DNA of 50,448 nt from an uncultured Porphyromonas sp. (GTDB lineage Bacteria > Bacteroidota > Bacteroidia > Bacteroidales > Porphyromonadaceae). This document shows positions 24,856 through 34,478 of the stretch, piece after piece. Numbering within the stretch: the first letter of the stretch is position 1; each line of letters starts with the position of its first letter. Where the stretch lies: assembly GCF_947254915.1 (NCBI RefSeq), contig NZ_CAMYEZ010000002.1:1-50448 (forward strand). The letters run 5' to 3'. A program made the position numbers and the translations under genes. The notes beneath the pieces are model-generated. The model saw only the letters and a list, made by a program, of their open reading frames with translations, had not been told where the DNA came from and ran no database searches.

Positions 24856-26199
24856 CTAGATGCGGAGCCAGCTCCATAGGTCACGCAGGGAGGGTTTCTT
24901 GCCCGTGAAGAGGATGCCGACACGGTAGATACGTGCGGCTAGCCAGACGATGCCAAAGGCTGTGAGGTACAGGAGTGAGATGCTGAGGATGAGCTCCCAC
25001 GTGGTGACCCCATAGGGTAGTCGAACCATCATCACGAAGGGCGAGGAGAAGGGGACGATACTGCCCCAGAAGGCCATCGTGCCGTCGGGATTGTCCATAC
25101 TACCCATAGCAATGTAGAAGCCGAGCATCATAACCAGGAGAAACGGCATCATAAACTGGCTAGCGTCTTCGTCGCTTGAGACACTCGACCCGATCGCTGC
25201 AAAGAGCGAAGCGTAGAGGAGGTACCCCCCGATGAAGTAAACGAGGAGCATGATGATGAGCTGTGCGAAGTTGATACTCTGTAGCACCTCTAGGCTGGAC
25301 TGCATCTCGGTGACGGAGTCCATACTCATACCGCCAGCGAGACCTCCCATCTGTGCGGGGTCTAGCTGCGAGAGTGCCGAGAGGTCGTAGATGCCACCCA
25401 CGGCGACCAAAGAACCAACGACAAAGATAATCCCTCCGAAGACCAGCCATATAGCGACCTGTGTCAGTCCAACGAGGAACGCTCCAATAATCTTTGAGAT
25501 CATCATATCAATAGGTCGTACGGTGCTGACGATGACCTCTATGATGCGGTTCTTCTTTTCCTCTAAGACGCTACTCATCACCTGCCCCGCATAGTTGGAC
25601 ATAAAGCTGAGGATGATCACGGAGAGAATCATACCGATGATACCAGCTAGCGAGCCACTAGACTTAGCCTCCTCGCCCTTGGCATCCCACTGATAGGTGG
25701 GTACGGAGATGGTGGTCTCTACATCTTTGATTATTTCGGGCAGTCCCTCTATATCGTACTGAGCGATGCGTTGCTCTTTGAGCCGCTCGGTAAAAGCATC
25801 TTCGATGTAGCTGACGATGCCACTGGGGAGCTTCTTGTAGGAGTAAAGGCTCCAGCCGTTGGGATTGTTCATCAGCGTGTCTTTTATATAGAGAACCGCT
25901 GTGATTCCCTCCTCCTCGAGCTTTGCCTTGTCAGTATAAGCCTCAAGAGGCTCGGAGCTTGGGATGAAGGTGTAGTATTCGTCATCAACCAACACATCGC
26001 TATAGAGTCCCGTCTCGTCAATGACGGCGACACGCTCGTCACTGAGCGAACTCATACTGATGTAGATAACGATAAAGAAGATCGCAAATAGGATAATCGG
26101 GACGAGGAGGGTGGTGACGATGAAGGACTTCTTCTTGACACGCACCATATATTCTCGCTCGATGAGTATGGAGAGCTTGGAGGGTGATTTCTTGTTCAT
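24856..26199 (-). CDS. ABC-2 type transporter permease (NatB-like)
   Basis: A 447-residue membrane protein with one N-terminal helix (about residues 25-50). A large extracytoplasmic domain (about 50-170) follows, then five or six helices in the C-terminal half. The motif NRIIEVIVSTVRPIDMMISK is typical of ABC-2/NatB-type permeases. It follows its ATPase gene by 14 bp and ends convergent to the metal operon terminator. The substrate cannot be told; sodium or drug export is only a family possibility. Confidence 0.85.
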   Translation of the reverse strand: MNKKSPSKLSILIEREYMVRVKKKSFIVTTLLVPIILFAIFFIVIYISMSSLSDERVAVIDETGLYSDVLVDDEYYTFIPSSEPLEAYTDKAKLEEEGITAVLYIKDTLMNNPNGWSLYSYKKLPSGIVSYIEDAFTERLKEQRIAQYDIEGLPEIIKDVETTISVPTYQWDAKGEEAKSSGSLAGIIGMILSVIILSFMSNYAGQVMSSVLEEKKNRIIEVIVSTVRPIDMMISKIIGAFLVGLTQVAIWLVFGGIIFVVGSLVAVGGIYDLSALSQLDPAQMGGLAGGMSMDSVTEMQSSLEVLQSINFAQLIIMLLVYFIGGYLLYASLFAAIGSSVSSDEDASQFMMPFLLVMMLGFYIAMGSMDNPDGTMAFWGSIVPFSSPFVMMVRLPYGVTTWELILSISLLYLTAFGIVWLAARIYRVGILFTGKKPSLRDLWSWLRI

Positions 26200-26213
26200 A
26201 AGAGTGGGGCTTA

Positions 26214-27158
26214 TTAAAAGGTGGGCTCAGCGGGCTGAGCCGTGGTGGTACGGATGAAGATGTCTTGCATAGAGGGTATCTCCTGCGCTACCTCTAGGAG
26301 GTGCAGGTCGGTGGGTACCAGCTCAGCGAGAGCACGTACGTCACGCTGCTGCGGGTCTTTGAGGCGAACGCGCATATCGTGTCCCTCACGCTTGATCTCG
26401 AGTAGCTCAATCTGTTGCTGGGTCAAAGGCTCAACCCAGTCAGGCCGATACCCTTCGCCTGATATAAGTAGCGAAGCTATGCCCTCAAAGTGGCTTCGCT
26501 TGACTTCGGTCACGTTGCCACGTAGCACTACCTTGCTTTGGTTGATGAGGGCGATGTCGTCGCAGATCTCCTCAACGGACTGCATGTTGTGCGTGGAGAA
26601 GATGACGGCACAGCCGTTGTCTCGTAGCTCTAGGATCTCACGCTTGAGGAGCTCGGCATTGACAGGATCAAAACCACTAAAGGGTTCGTCGAAGATGAGT
26701 AGCTTGGGACGGTGAATGACGGTGCAGATGAACTGGACCTTCTGCTGCATTCCCTTAGACAGCTCCTCAACCTTACGGCGCCACCAGGGCATGATGTCAA
26801 ACTTCTCAAACCAGTGCTTCAGCTCCTGCTGCGCCTCCTGTCGGGAGAGTCCGTGCAGACGAGCGAGGTAGATGGCTTGGTCGCCGACCTTCATCTTCTT
26901 ATAGAGCCCACGCTCCTCGGGCAGGTAGCCGATATGGCGTATATCTTCGTAAGTCATCTCCTTGCCGTTGAGCAGTACGGTACCGCTGTCGGCGAGGAGG
27001 ATTTTGTTGATGATCTTGATGAGGGTACTCTTGCCAGCTCCGTTGGGACCGAGGAGTCCGAAGACGCTGTTGGGCTGTACCTGTATGGAGACATCGTCGA
27101 GGGCGAGGTGGTTCTTGTAGCGCTTGACGATATGCTCTGCTTCTAGTAAGTATGGCAT
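26214..27158 (-). CDS. ABC transporter ATP-binding protein (NatA-like)
   Basis: A 314-residue ATPase. Walker A GPNGAGKST is at residues 37-45, the signature reads LSKGMQQK (in place of LSGGQ) and Walker B is LLIFDEPFSGFDP. An extra C-terminal domain of about 90 residues (DUF4162-like) follows the nucleotide-binding domain, as in NatA/drug-exporter types. It lies 13 bp after the HSDR_N_2 gene and 14 bp before the permease gene. The pair should form one exporter. Confidence 0.88.
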   Translation of the reverse strand: MPYLLEAEHIVKRYKNHLALDDVSIQVQPNSVFGLLGPNGAGKSTLIKIINKILLADSGTVLLNGKEMTYEDIRHIGYLPEERGLYKKMKVGDQAIYLARLHGLSRQEAQQELKHWFEKFDIMPWWRRKVEELSKGMQQKVQFICTVIHRPKLLIFDEPFSGFDPVNAELLKREILELRDNGCAVIFSTHNMQSVEEICDDIALINQSKVVLRGNVTEVKRSHFEGIASLLISGEGYRPDWVEPLTQQQIELLEIKREGHDMRVRLKDPQQRDVRALAELVPTDLHLLEVAQEIPSMQDIFIRTTTAQPAEPTF

Positions 27159-27171
27159 GAGACTTTAGACT

Positions 27172-27648
27172 TTAGAGATTTGAGGTTTGGAGTATGTCGA
27201 GGGCTCGCTGGTAGGAGGGTATCTCGGCGAGCGGTTTTGCCGTGGCGGTGGCGTAGTCTATCTGCAGGACGAGGTGGGAGAGCCCGTTGGTCATCATCAG
27301 GAGGGGTGCGTGGTAGTGCGCATTGTAGCGAGAGATCTGGTTGACCGTCTCCTGAGAGAGCGACACTTCGGGCGCCTTGCACTCGATGAGAGCGAGGACT
27401 CGTCCACCAGGACCGTAGATCATTGCGTCAAAGCGGTCTTGACGTATGGAGCTGGCGACAAGGCTCTCCACCTGTATGGAGAGACGCGGGTAGCCTAGAT
27501 GATCCGAGAGATAGTGCAAGAAATGCTGACGCACCCACTCCTCAGGGGTTAGCGCAACCATACTCTGACGGTAAACGTCGTATATGACCGAACGCCCTGA
27601 CTGCTCCTCAATGAGAGCAGGATAAGAGGGTAAGTGGAGGGGTTTCAT
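27172..27648 (-). CDS. HSDR_N_2 domain protein (type I restriction R-subunit N-terminal fold)
   Basis: A 158-residue stand-alone PD-(D/E)XK-like domain resembling PF13588. The putative nuclease residues are Asp74 (RFDAMIY) and Glu89-x-Lys91 (LIECKAPE), followed by the QxxxY-like helix ETVNQISRYN. No helicase or methylase genes are nearby, so this is not a restriction system. Single-domain proteins of this kind are widespread in Bacteroidota beside holA, with no known job. It is divergent from the AMP nucleosidase gene, with which its promoter overlaps. Confidence 0.8.
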   Translation of the reverse strand: MKPLHLPSYPALIEEQSGRSVIYDVYRQSMVALTPEEWVRQHFLHYLSDHLGYPRLSIQVESLVASSIRQDRFDAMIYGPGGRVLALIECKAPEVSLSQETVNQISRYNAHYHAPLLMMTNGLSHLVLQIDYATATAKPLAEIPSYQRALDILQTSNL

Positions 27649-27682
27649 TAACTTTGCTTCGCACTGCTACTATTAGACGGTG

Positions 27683-27713
27683 CAAAGTTACCATTTCCAC
27701 CAATGAAAACAAA
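27683..27713 (-). promoter_or_regulatory. minus-strand promoter for the HSDR_N_2 / ABC operon
   Basis: On the minus strand TTTG (27710-27713) and TAACTTTG (27683-27690) are 19 bp apart, a consensus fit. The -33 box lies inside the first codons of the divergent AMP nucleosidase gene (start 27703). A plus-strand -7-like TAACTTTG at 27649-27656 may serve that gene. Confidence 0.75.
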
Positions 27714-28479
27714 GAAAGAGATTGCTACCAATTGGTTAACGAGGTACACCACACGGAGCCTCTCGGAGTTTGCACCACACATACTCCTAACCAACTTCAC
27801 GAGCTACCTGCAAGCTTTTGCCAAGAAGATCGGCGAGCCGATCCTAGGCGAGAGCGCCTCGATGCCAAACTGTGGCAATGCGGAGATGACGATGATACAC
27901 ATTGGCATGGGGAGTCCGAATGCGGCGACGATCATGGATCTGCTCTCGGCCATTGAGCCACGGGCGGTGGTCTTCCTCGGTAAGTGTGGCGGGCTCAAGT
28001 CGCAGCTGACGCTCGGGGACTACGTCCTCCCGATTGCGGCGATACGTGGCGAGGGGACGAGCGATGACTATATGCCTCGTGAGGTGCCGTCGCTCCCTTC
28101 CTTTAATGTGCTCAAAGCTTGTAGCAATGCGCTCCTTGAGGCGGGCATATCGTATGCGCCAGGGACGGTCTACACGACGAATAGACGGCTCTGGGAGCAT
28201 GACGAGCACTTCAAGGAGTACCTTCGCACGACCCATGCGGACGCGATAGATATGGAGACGGCTACGCTCTTTACGGTGGGCTATGCGAACCGCATCCCGA
28301 CGGGCGCTCTCCTGATGGTGAGCGATATGCCGATGACACCCGAGGGGGTCAAGAGCGACGAGAGCGATAGCTACGTGACGGCACACTTCGCCGAGCAGCA
28401 TCTCCAGCTCGGCATCCGCACCGTCGAGAGCCTCCTCCAATCTCCCGAGGAGATGAAGAGCATTGTCTTTGACTGGTAA
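27703..28479 (+). CDS. amn: AMP nucleosidase
   Basis: A 258-residue nucleosidase of the PNP/UDP phosphorylase superfamily, matching the Bacteroidota AMP nucleosidase that splits AMP into adenine and ribose 5-phosphate. The segments GMGSPNAATIMDLLSAIEP, FLGKCGGL, YVLPIAAIRGEGTSDDY and DAIDMETATLFTVGY are characteristic. It lacks the N-terminal regulatory domain of the E. coli enzyme, which is normal for this phylum. A possible -7 box (TAACTTTG, 27649-27656) lies 46 bp upstream. holA follows 18 bp downstream. Confidence 0.9.
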   Translation: MKTKKEIATNWLTRYTTRSLSEFAPHILLTNFTSYLQAFAKKIGEPILGESASMPNCGNAEMTMIHIGMGSPNAATIMDLLSAIEPRAVVFLGKCGGLKSQLTLGDYVLPIAAIRGEGTSDDYMPREVPSLPSFNVLKACSNALLEAGISYAPGTVYTTNRRLWEHDEHFKEYLRTTHADAIDMETATLFTVGYANRIPTGALLMVSDMPMTPEGVKSDESDSYVTAHFAEQHLQLGIRTVESLLQSPEEMKSIVFDW

Positions 28480-28497
28480 TAGAGACTCCAAACCGCT

Positions 28498-29547
28498 ATG
28501 ACTGAACTCGTACAGATTAGTGACCAGATCCGGTCGGGGCAACCGCTCCCACCTCTCGTGCTTGGCTACGGAGAGGAGAGCTACTATATCAATCGCCTAG
28601 AGGAACTGGTCGTCGAGAACTATATCCCTAAGGAGGAGCGCACGACCCAGCTCGTCGTCTACTTCGGCTCCGAGACGACCGCTCCCGAGGTCCTTCAGCA
28701 GGCGCAGACCTTCTCCATGTTTGCCCCAAAGCGTCTGATCGTCTTGCGTGATGCGCAGGATCTCAAGAAGAGCTCCGTCCTCAAGAAGCCGTATGGCATT
28801 GCTGAGCTGATACGCGATGCGACGACTTTTGCCGAGGGCACCACACTCCTTATATTATACCACGACGCGCTCCCCGCAACTGCCAAGAAGAATGCGCAGG
28901 CGCTCAAGTCGCAGGTGGCGCTCATCGAGTCGGCACCCGTCAGGCGTGACAACGAACTAAGAGAGGCGATGATTCAGATGGCTAAGGGGCTAGACTTGGA
29001 GTTGGCTCCGCAAGCGATCTCAACGCTGATCGAGCGTGTCGGATACGATCTAGAGACGCTCTACTCGGAGCTGCAAAAGCTCTCCATACCTGCCAAGGGC
29101 GCTGGCGGACTCGTCTCTCGTGCCATGGTGCAGCAGGTGGTGAGCAAGTCACGTAAGTACGGGCCCTACGACCTGCTCAATGCGGTGCAGCGGCGCCGAG
29201 ATGACGAGGCGCTACAGATAGCACTCTCCATGGCGGAGGACGAAAAGCGATACCCCGTTCCCCAGATCATTGCTTCGCTCTACGGCTTCTTTGCCAATCT
29301 GATGGTAGCGCACTACCTCCCGTCCAACAGTCAGAAAAATATACAGGAGGCGCTCAACCTGAAGTATGAGTCAATGGCTCGAATGTACCAGTCGGCCATG
29401 CGTCTCTACTCCAAGCAGCAAACGCTCAACATCATCTCCGCCATACGACGTGCCGACGGTGACGCCAAGGGTGCCCATGGGGTCAATGCCTCGGCACGCA
29501 CCATCTACCTAGACCTCCTAACGCAGATCTTTGCGCTAAAGTACTAA
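28498..29547 (+). CDS. holA: DNA polymerase III delta subunit
   Basis: A 349-residue HolA, the clamp-loader subunit that opens the sliding clamp. The N-terminal PLVLGYGEESYYINR and the segment SMFAPKRLIVLRDAQDL near residue 77 match the family, as does the C-terminal helical domain (KSRKYGPYDLLNAVQRR and LRLYSKQ-like pieces). Length is usual (E. coli 343). It is co-oriented with amn and ends just before a repeat array. Confidence 0.88.
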   Translation: MTELVQISDQIRSGQPLPPLVLGYGEESYYINRLEELVVENYIPKEERTTQLVVYFGSETTAPEVLQQAQTFSMFAPKRLIVLRDAQDLKKSSVLKKPYGIAELIRDATTFAEGTTLLILYHDALPATAKKNAQALKSQVALIESAPVRRDNELREAMIQMAKGLDLELAPQAISTLIERVGYDLETLYSELQKLSIPAKGAGGLVSRAMVQQVVSKSRKYGPYDLLNAVQRRRDDEALQIALSMAEDEKRYPVPQIIASLYGFFANLMVAHYLPSNSQKNIQEALNLKYESMARMYQSAMRLYSKQQTLNIISAIRRADGDAKGAHGVNASARTIYLDLLTQIFALKY

Positions 29548-29589
29548 AGTCGAGAGTGTCCCCCTTGAGCAGACTTCGCCTACATCTCC

Positions 29590-29775
29590 GTTAATTTCGA
29601 TTTCTCCCGAAGAAATCGAAAAGCTCCAGCGAGCAAACAAAAATTCTCCACCGAGGGGCGAAATAAAAGTTCAGAAGAATGAAATGAAACTTCGGAAGAA
29701 TGAAATCATAAGTCCGAAGAATTTTTTCATTCCTCCGTGAAGGATTAAAAATTCCTAGCGAGGTAATGGATGATT
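29590..29775 (-). repeat. array-only relic of the 21-22-bp repeat element (copy 4)
   Basis: Between the convergent holA and lamin-tail genes, the array appears in reverse orientation. GAAACTTCGGAAGAATGAAAT-type units occur at about 29665-29720, flanked by palindromic GATTTCTCCCGAAGAAATC (29599-29617). The right part has only a vague GTGCGTCGGAGC (near 29807) in place of a terminal repeat. The rest of the 361-bp gap shows no gene. Confidence 0.65.
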
Positions 29776-29908
29776 TCCTTGAGGGTATGGTGTTGGTGTC
29801 ATCGGTGTGCGTCGGAGCTATCGGAGCCATCGGACGAGTACCCCCGTGTAGTGACATACGTATTGAGCGATGGTTCCTGCCTTTCGCCGTCACCTAACTC
29901 CGCAAATC

Positions 29909-32323
29909 TCAATGGACGATGATGCTGACGAGTGGATAGGTGCGCTTGCGGTCGGGGTGCCGTAGCTCCACGAGGAGGAGGGCGCGCATAGCGTAGGTTG
30001 CGGGCAAAAGCTCCGCCAGGCTCTGTCGCTCTACGATGGCTCGGCAGAGGATCTCCGTGCTGGCGTGGTCATACTGAGCAAGCGGATAGCCCGCCACGGC
30101 GTATAGCGTTGCTGTGCAGGTGGTCTCACCGTCTGATATCTCCTGCAGCACCAGTCGGGCAAGCTGAGGTAGAGATAGGAGCGTACGTTGCTTCGGCAGG
30201 TCAAGGCTTTCGCCAGAAGCGGAGGAGCGCCCGTAGACACTGTTTTGCCGACCAGGCGTCCCGTAGTTAGCCCACGCCTCGGCAGCCGTCCAGTTGCTCA
30301 AGTCTTGCGATTGCTTGTCTGGTATGATGCGTTCCTGAGCTACGCCTTTGACCTTTTGCAGTGCTTTTGGGAAGGTGTTAATATCGTAGTAAACCTCCTC
30401 AACGATGCTATCATTTGCCAACTGAACGAGCCGTATAGCGCACTCGCTGTCAGGGAGCTGAGGCATCTCGGGGAAGAGAAGCAGACTGTCAGGCTTCGCA
30501 TAGTAAAGTCGCTCCAGCGGATGCGTGCTAGGTGTGAGCGCCAGATAGCCCTGCGGGGGGATGCCGCCCATGGGGTGTGGCGGAAGCGGATAAACCTTGG
30601 AGGGGTGACCAGAGCGTGCGATGACCAGTCCGAGGTGGTCAGTATTGACCGTGGTGTCGTTGGGGTTGTAGAGCTCGATGTACTCGGAGCCGTCGACCGT
30701 AGGACGAGCCATAATCTCGGTAATGTAGAGCGGCAGCAGAGCGCTGGTGTGGGTCGTGTCACTAGGCGAACCGCCCGAGGGGCGAATGCTATTGCGCTGG
30801 CCAGGCGTAGCGAAGTGTGCCGACTGGATGGCAGCGCCCCAAAACTCTTGGCTCTTGTCGCCCGAGGGTGAGATGTATCGCTCGAGGGCTACGCCACGCT
30901 GACTACGCAGTTTACCCAGGAGGGCTGGATCATAGCGAAAGGTCTCCACGACCGTTGAGTCGGCATGGCGGAGCAACTCGATGGTGAAACCTTTATTGGC
31001 AAGCTGTGGCAAGCTCGCACTCTGAGTCAGACTATCACGCGGCGCCTCATAGAAAGCGGTAATCCCCTCTACCGAAGTGGTGAAGGCGTGGTACCCGCCC
31101 GCTGGAATCGGACAGGAGCGACTACTCAGCGGATACCACGTGGACACCTTGCCTCGTCGCTGTACACCGACCGAGTAGTCACTCGCATCGAGTGTTTGAC
31201 CAGAGGGATTGTGTAGCTCAAGGTACTCGGAGGCACCCTTTAGCGGATTAGCCATAAACTCGCTAAAGGTGAGTGCAAATTGGTCTCTCTGAGGCTTTGG
31301 TTGGTCATAGTTGACGGCTATCGTGTAGATCGCATTCTCCACCTTAAGCCCGCTGGCAGTGCGTACGCCTCGTAGGGAGACCGCATACTCACCCTCAGGA
31401 ATCGCCGCCTCACTCCTTATATAGATGCTCTTGCCCTCAGCAGAAGTGGTGAGCTTGCCCCACGAAGGCGCCACGGCAATGGTCGCCGTAGAGAGGTCGG
31501 CAGGTTCGGCGCAAAGCACCTCGACGGTGTGCGGGTCTCTTTGGTTGAACGCCTTGTAGAAGTCTTTCGCAGGCACCACGTTGCGCTCGCCGAGTAGCTC
31601 GTCAGGCGAGACCAGTGAAGGGTAAATGTCTAGGAACTCCAGCGAACTGTGCTGCGACCGGGACTTGCTATACTGGCAAGCGAAGAAGAGCGGGTAGCTC
31701 TTGGTCTTGCTAGAGAGCGGAGTCGTGCTACCTGCACTGCCCACAAACTTATAGGGGTCGCTGTCTCGATGCCTGACCCACAGAGACCAACGCCTCTCGG
31801 CTGTCGGATTGTACTGCAGGACAAAGTCGATGACCCCACCCTCTTGGCGCATCTCGTTAAAGTAGTCGTAGGTCAAGATTTCGCTGGTCAAGGAGGTATT
31901 TACTCGACCATTCTTCTGTAGTATAAGACGACACTCAGCTAGACGCAAGTATTGGTTATCCTCCATCTTAAGCACCACATAGTTGGAAGTTCCGTCATCT
32001 AGAACTTCGTAGCAGTAGAGCGGAAGCTTTACATTGGATACTGTCGATGGAGTGTAGTCCAGTCGCACCTTGCCATGCCAGGTCATCTGCTTACTGAGGG
32101 GGACGTTGGTCTTGATGTAAGCGTAGTTTGTTATACCTCTAGCCTTATCATCGTATAGTTGTAACCCTCTACTGGTATGACAGCGAAACTTGTCCAGCGT
32201 CCCCTGCCACACAGCTGGCGAGAGCGCCACGCTATCGGCAAAATGCGCCTGCCACTGCCCCACGACAGGCCAACGGCTGAGCAAGCTTAAGACGAGTACG
32301 AACCAGATCCAGCGAAGGCGCAT
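29909..32323 (-). CDS. exported protein with two lamin-tail (LTD) domains
   Basis: An 804-residue exported protein with a signal peptide (about residues 1-22). Residues 25-240 look like a beta-sandwich, possibly a lectin-like domain. Two LTD domains follow: one begins near residue 345 (FSEFMANPLKGASEYLELHN), the other near 540 (ITEIMARPTVDGSEYIELYN). Each LTD region is followed by a similar stretch (KGFTIELLRHADSTVVETF; ECAIRLVQLANDSIVEEVYY). Such proteins are common at the surface or in the periplasm of Bacteroidota; function is unknown. The short C-terminal region could be a secretion or anchoring domain. It is the last gene of the minus-strand operon. Confidence 0.75.
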   Translation of the reverse strand: MRLRWIWFVLVLSLLSRWPVVGQWQAHFADSVALSPAVWQGTLDKFRCHTSRGLQLYDDKARGITNYAYIKTNVPLSKQMTWHGKVRLDYTPSTVSNVKLPLYCYEVLDDGTSNYVVLKMEDNQYLRLAECRLILQKNGRVNTSLTSEILTYDYFNEMRQEGGVIDFVLQYNPTAERRWSLWVRHRDSDPYKFVGSAGSTTPLSSKTKSYPLFFACQYSKSRSQHSSLEFLDIYPSLVSPDELLGERNVVPAKDFYKAFNQRDPHTVEVLCAEPADLSTATIAVAPSWGKLTTSAEGKSIYIRSEAAIPEGEYAVSLRGVRTASGLKVENAIYTIAVNYDQPKPQRDQFALTFSEFMANPLKGASEYLELHNPSGQTLDASDYSVGVQRRGKVSTWYPLSSRSCPIPAGGYHAFTTSVEGITAFYEAPRDSLTQSASLPQLANKGFTIELLRHADSTVVETFRYDPALLGKLRSQRGVALERYISPSGDKSQEFWGAAIQSAHFATPGQRNSIRPSGGSPSDTTHTSALLPLYITEIMARPTVDGSEYIELYNPNDTTVNTDHLGLVIARSGHPSKVYPLPPHPMGGIPPQGYLALTPSTHPLERLYYAKPDSLLLFPEMPQLPDSECAIRLVQLANDSIVEEVYYDINTFPKALQKVKGVAQERIIPDKQSQDLSNWTAAEAWANYGTPGRQNSVYGRSSASGESLDLPKQRTLLSLPQLARLVLQEISDGETTCTATLYAVAGYPLAQYDHASTEILCRAIVERQSLAELLPATYAMRALLLVELRHPDRKRTYPLVSIIVH

Positions 32324-32335
32324 AGCTTCTCTCCT

Positions 32336-34447
32336 TTAGTTAGCTGTAATGCCGTCGCGCTTGAGCATCGCAGCGAGCGTAGGCTTGCGCCCTCGGAACC
32401 GTACGTAGAGCTCCATCGGGTCAAGCTCGTCACCCCGCTCCAAGATCTGATGCCGGAAATCGGAGGCGACCGTCGGAGAGAAAATACCCTCCTTACTAAA
32501 GCGCTCAAAAGCGTCCGTGGCGAGCATCTCGCTCCACTTATATCCGTAGTAACCAGCAGCGTAACCTCCCGCGAAGATGTGACTGAAAGCGGTGGCGACG
32601 ATATGCTTCGGATGCTGTGGGTCACGCTTTCTGTCTCGCAGGGTGGTGCCTCGGAGGGTCTCACGCTCGTAGGTGTAGAGGTCGTCGGGCAGGCTCTCGC
32701 CCTCGACTAAAGTGTGGTAAGCCATATCCAGCTTGCCAAAGATAACCTGTCGGATAGTACTGTAACCGACGGGGTACTGAGTCGCTTGGATCGCTTTGTT
32801 GAGGAGCTTAGCGGGGAGCGGTTCGCCCGTCTGGTAGTGCTTAGAGAGTAGCTCGGTGACCACCTCGGGCTGGAGGAGATAGTTTTCCATAAACTGGCTG
32901 GGGAGCTCTACAAAGTCGCGCTCCACATTGGTCCCCGACATGGAGCTGTAGCGTGTCTGCGTGAGCAAGCCGTGGAGCGAGTGACCGAACTCGTGGAGGA
33001 GCGTGTGCACCTCCGAGAGGGTGAGCATTGCCTCCTTGCCAGCCGTCGGCGGGGTGAAGTTCATCACGAGGAGGATGTGGGGTCGCTGCGTGGGCGTCCA
33101 CTCCCGGAGGTTGTTCATCCAGGCACCGCTGCGCTTGCCCTTGCGGGGGAAGAAGTCGAGGTAGAGCAGTCCGAGATGCGCTCCGTCACGGTCTAGCACT
33201 TGGTAAGGGCGCACATCGGGATGGTAGACGGCGATCTCCTCAGCAGGTGCGAAAGTAATGCCGTAGAGCCGTGTGGCAATGGCAAAGACGCCCGAGATGA
33301 CCTGCGAGAGCGGGAAGTAGGGACGTAGCTCCTCCTCCTTGACCCCAAAGGTCTGCTCGCTGTGCCGCTCCATATAATAGGAGAGATCCCACGACTCTAG
33401 CTCGAAGCCCGCCTCACGGTCCAGCTCGTCGAGCTCATCGAGGGCGGTCTGTCGGTAATACTTCGTCAGGTCGTCGAGGAGTTGCTCCACCTGCTCGGGG
33501 CTGTTGCACATACGATGCTTGAGGCGGTAGGTCGCATAGTTGGGATGTCCCAGTAGTCGTGCCAGATCGCCACGAAGCGTAGCTATCTGACGAACGATCT
33601 GGCAATTGTTCTGCTCGTTGTCACGATTGCCCACGCTACCCCGTCCTAAGTACATCTTGTAGCGTAGCTCTCTGTCGGCACAATGCTTCATGATGGCACC
33701 CACATGCGGAGCCGACAGATCAAAGAGGTAGCCCTCGCCATGCGCTTCGGAGACAGTGCGTGCTTTCTCTCGAGCATCGTCTAGGATCTGCTGAGGCAAG
33801 CCACGTAGGCGGTCGCTTTCGTCAGCAGGCACGAAGAGTGTCCAGGACTCCTCATCGCAAAGTTTGTTTTGCGCAAAGCGTGTGGTCAACTGACTGAGCT
33901 GCTCATTGATCTCTCTAAAGCGCTCCCGCTCGGCACCAACGAGCAGAGCTCCGTTGTCCGCAAAGCCCTCGTAGCTCTCGGTCAGGAGGCGCAGGTCTAT
34001 CTCGTCCAGGTGCAGCTCCTCCCTCTGGTCATAGACGGAGCGAATGCGGGCGAAGAGCGCTTCGTTGAGCAGCGTATCCGTCGACAGCTTGCTGAGCCAG
34101 TCCGAGAAAGTCTCCGAGAGCTGCATCATCTCGGGACAAGAGTAAGCGGAGAGCAGATTGTAAAAGGCTCCCGTGACCGCCTCCAGCGCCTCCCCACTCT
34201 CCTCGAAGCGACGAATCGTATTGTCAAAGGTGGCTGGCTCACGCTGTGCCGTGATTGCATCGATCTCTGCACGATGTAGCGTGATCGCCTCCTGCATAGC
34301 TGTGCGGAAGGTCGCCATCGTCTGCTCTGTGGCAGTGGCGGAGGAGAGATCAAAGAACTGGTCAAAGGGGAAGCTCCCGTACGGAGTCTGAGGAGCGGTA
34401 AAGAGGTTACTTAGCAGTGCTGTCGCCTGAGGCGTGTTTGCAGTCAT
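32336..34447 (-). CDS. dcp: M3 family metallopeptidase (peptidyl-dipeptidase Dcp type)
   Basis: A 703-residue zinc peptidase of family M3A, which cleaves small peptides. The zinc site HEFGH is at residues 485-489, extended as HEFGHSLHGLL; the third ligand region follows (FVELPSQFMENYLL). The usual N-terminal helical part and the C-terminal GYAAGYYGYKWSEMLATDAF are intact. No signal peptide is seen, so the enzyme is probably cytoplasmic. Gaps to neighbours are 12 and 31 bp, in one transcript with glycogen genes. An asaccharolytic organism living on peptides would need such an enzyme. Confidence 0.9.
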   Translation of the reverse strand: MTANTPQATALLSNLFTAPQTPYGSFPFDQFFDLSSATATEQTMATFRTAMQEAITLHRAEIDAITAQREPATFDNTIRRFEESGEALEAVTGAFYNLLSAYSCPEMMQLSETFSDWLSKLSTDTLLNEALFARIRSVYDQREELHLDEIDLRLLTESYEGFADNGALLVGAERERFREINEQLSQLTTRFAQNKLCDEESWTLFVPADESDRLRGLPQQILDDAREKARTVSEAHGEGYLFDLSAPHVGAIMKHCADRELRYKMYLGRGSVGNRDNEQNNCQIVRQIATLRGDLARLLGHPNYATYRLKHRMCNSPEQVEQLLDDLTKYYRQTALDELDELDREAGFELESWDLSYYMERHSEQTFGVKEEELRPYFPLSQVISGVFAIATRLYGITFAPAEEIAVYHPDVRPYQVLDRDGAHLGLLYLDFFPRKGKRSGAWMNNLREWTPTQRPHILLVMNFTPPTAGKEAMLTLSEVHTLLHEFGHSLHGLLTQTRYSSMSGTNVERDFVELPSQFMENYLLQPEVVTELLSKHYQTGEPLPAKLLNKAIQATQYPVGYSTIRQVIFGKLDMAYHTLVEGESLPDDLYTYERETLRGTTLRDRKRDPQHPKHIVATAFSHIFAGGYAAGYYGYKWSEMLATDAFERFSKEGIFSPTVASDFRHQILERGDELDPMELYVRFRGRKPTLAAMLKRDGITAN

Positions 34448-34478
34448 ATATATAAGGAGTCAGTCGGGTTGATTTGGT

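Noticed and set aside
27172..27648. Part of a type I restriction system
   Set aside because: Only the HSDR_N_2 domain is present; no helicase, specificity or methylase gene is near.
27844..28542. 232-codon minus-strand ORF
   Set aside because: Lies antisense to AMP nucleosidase, whose motifs are unmistakable.
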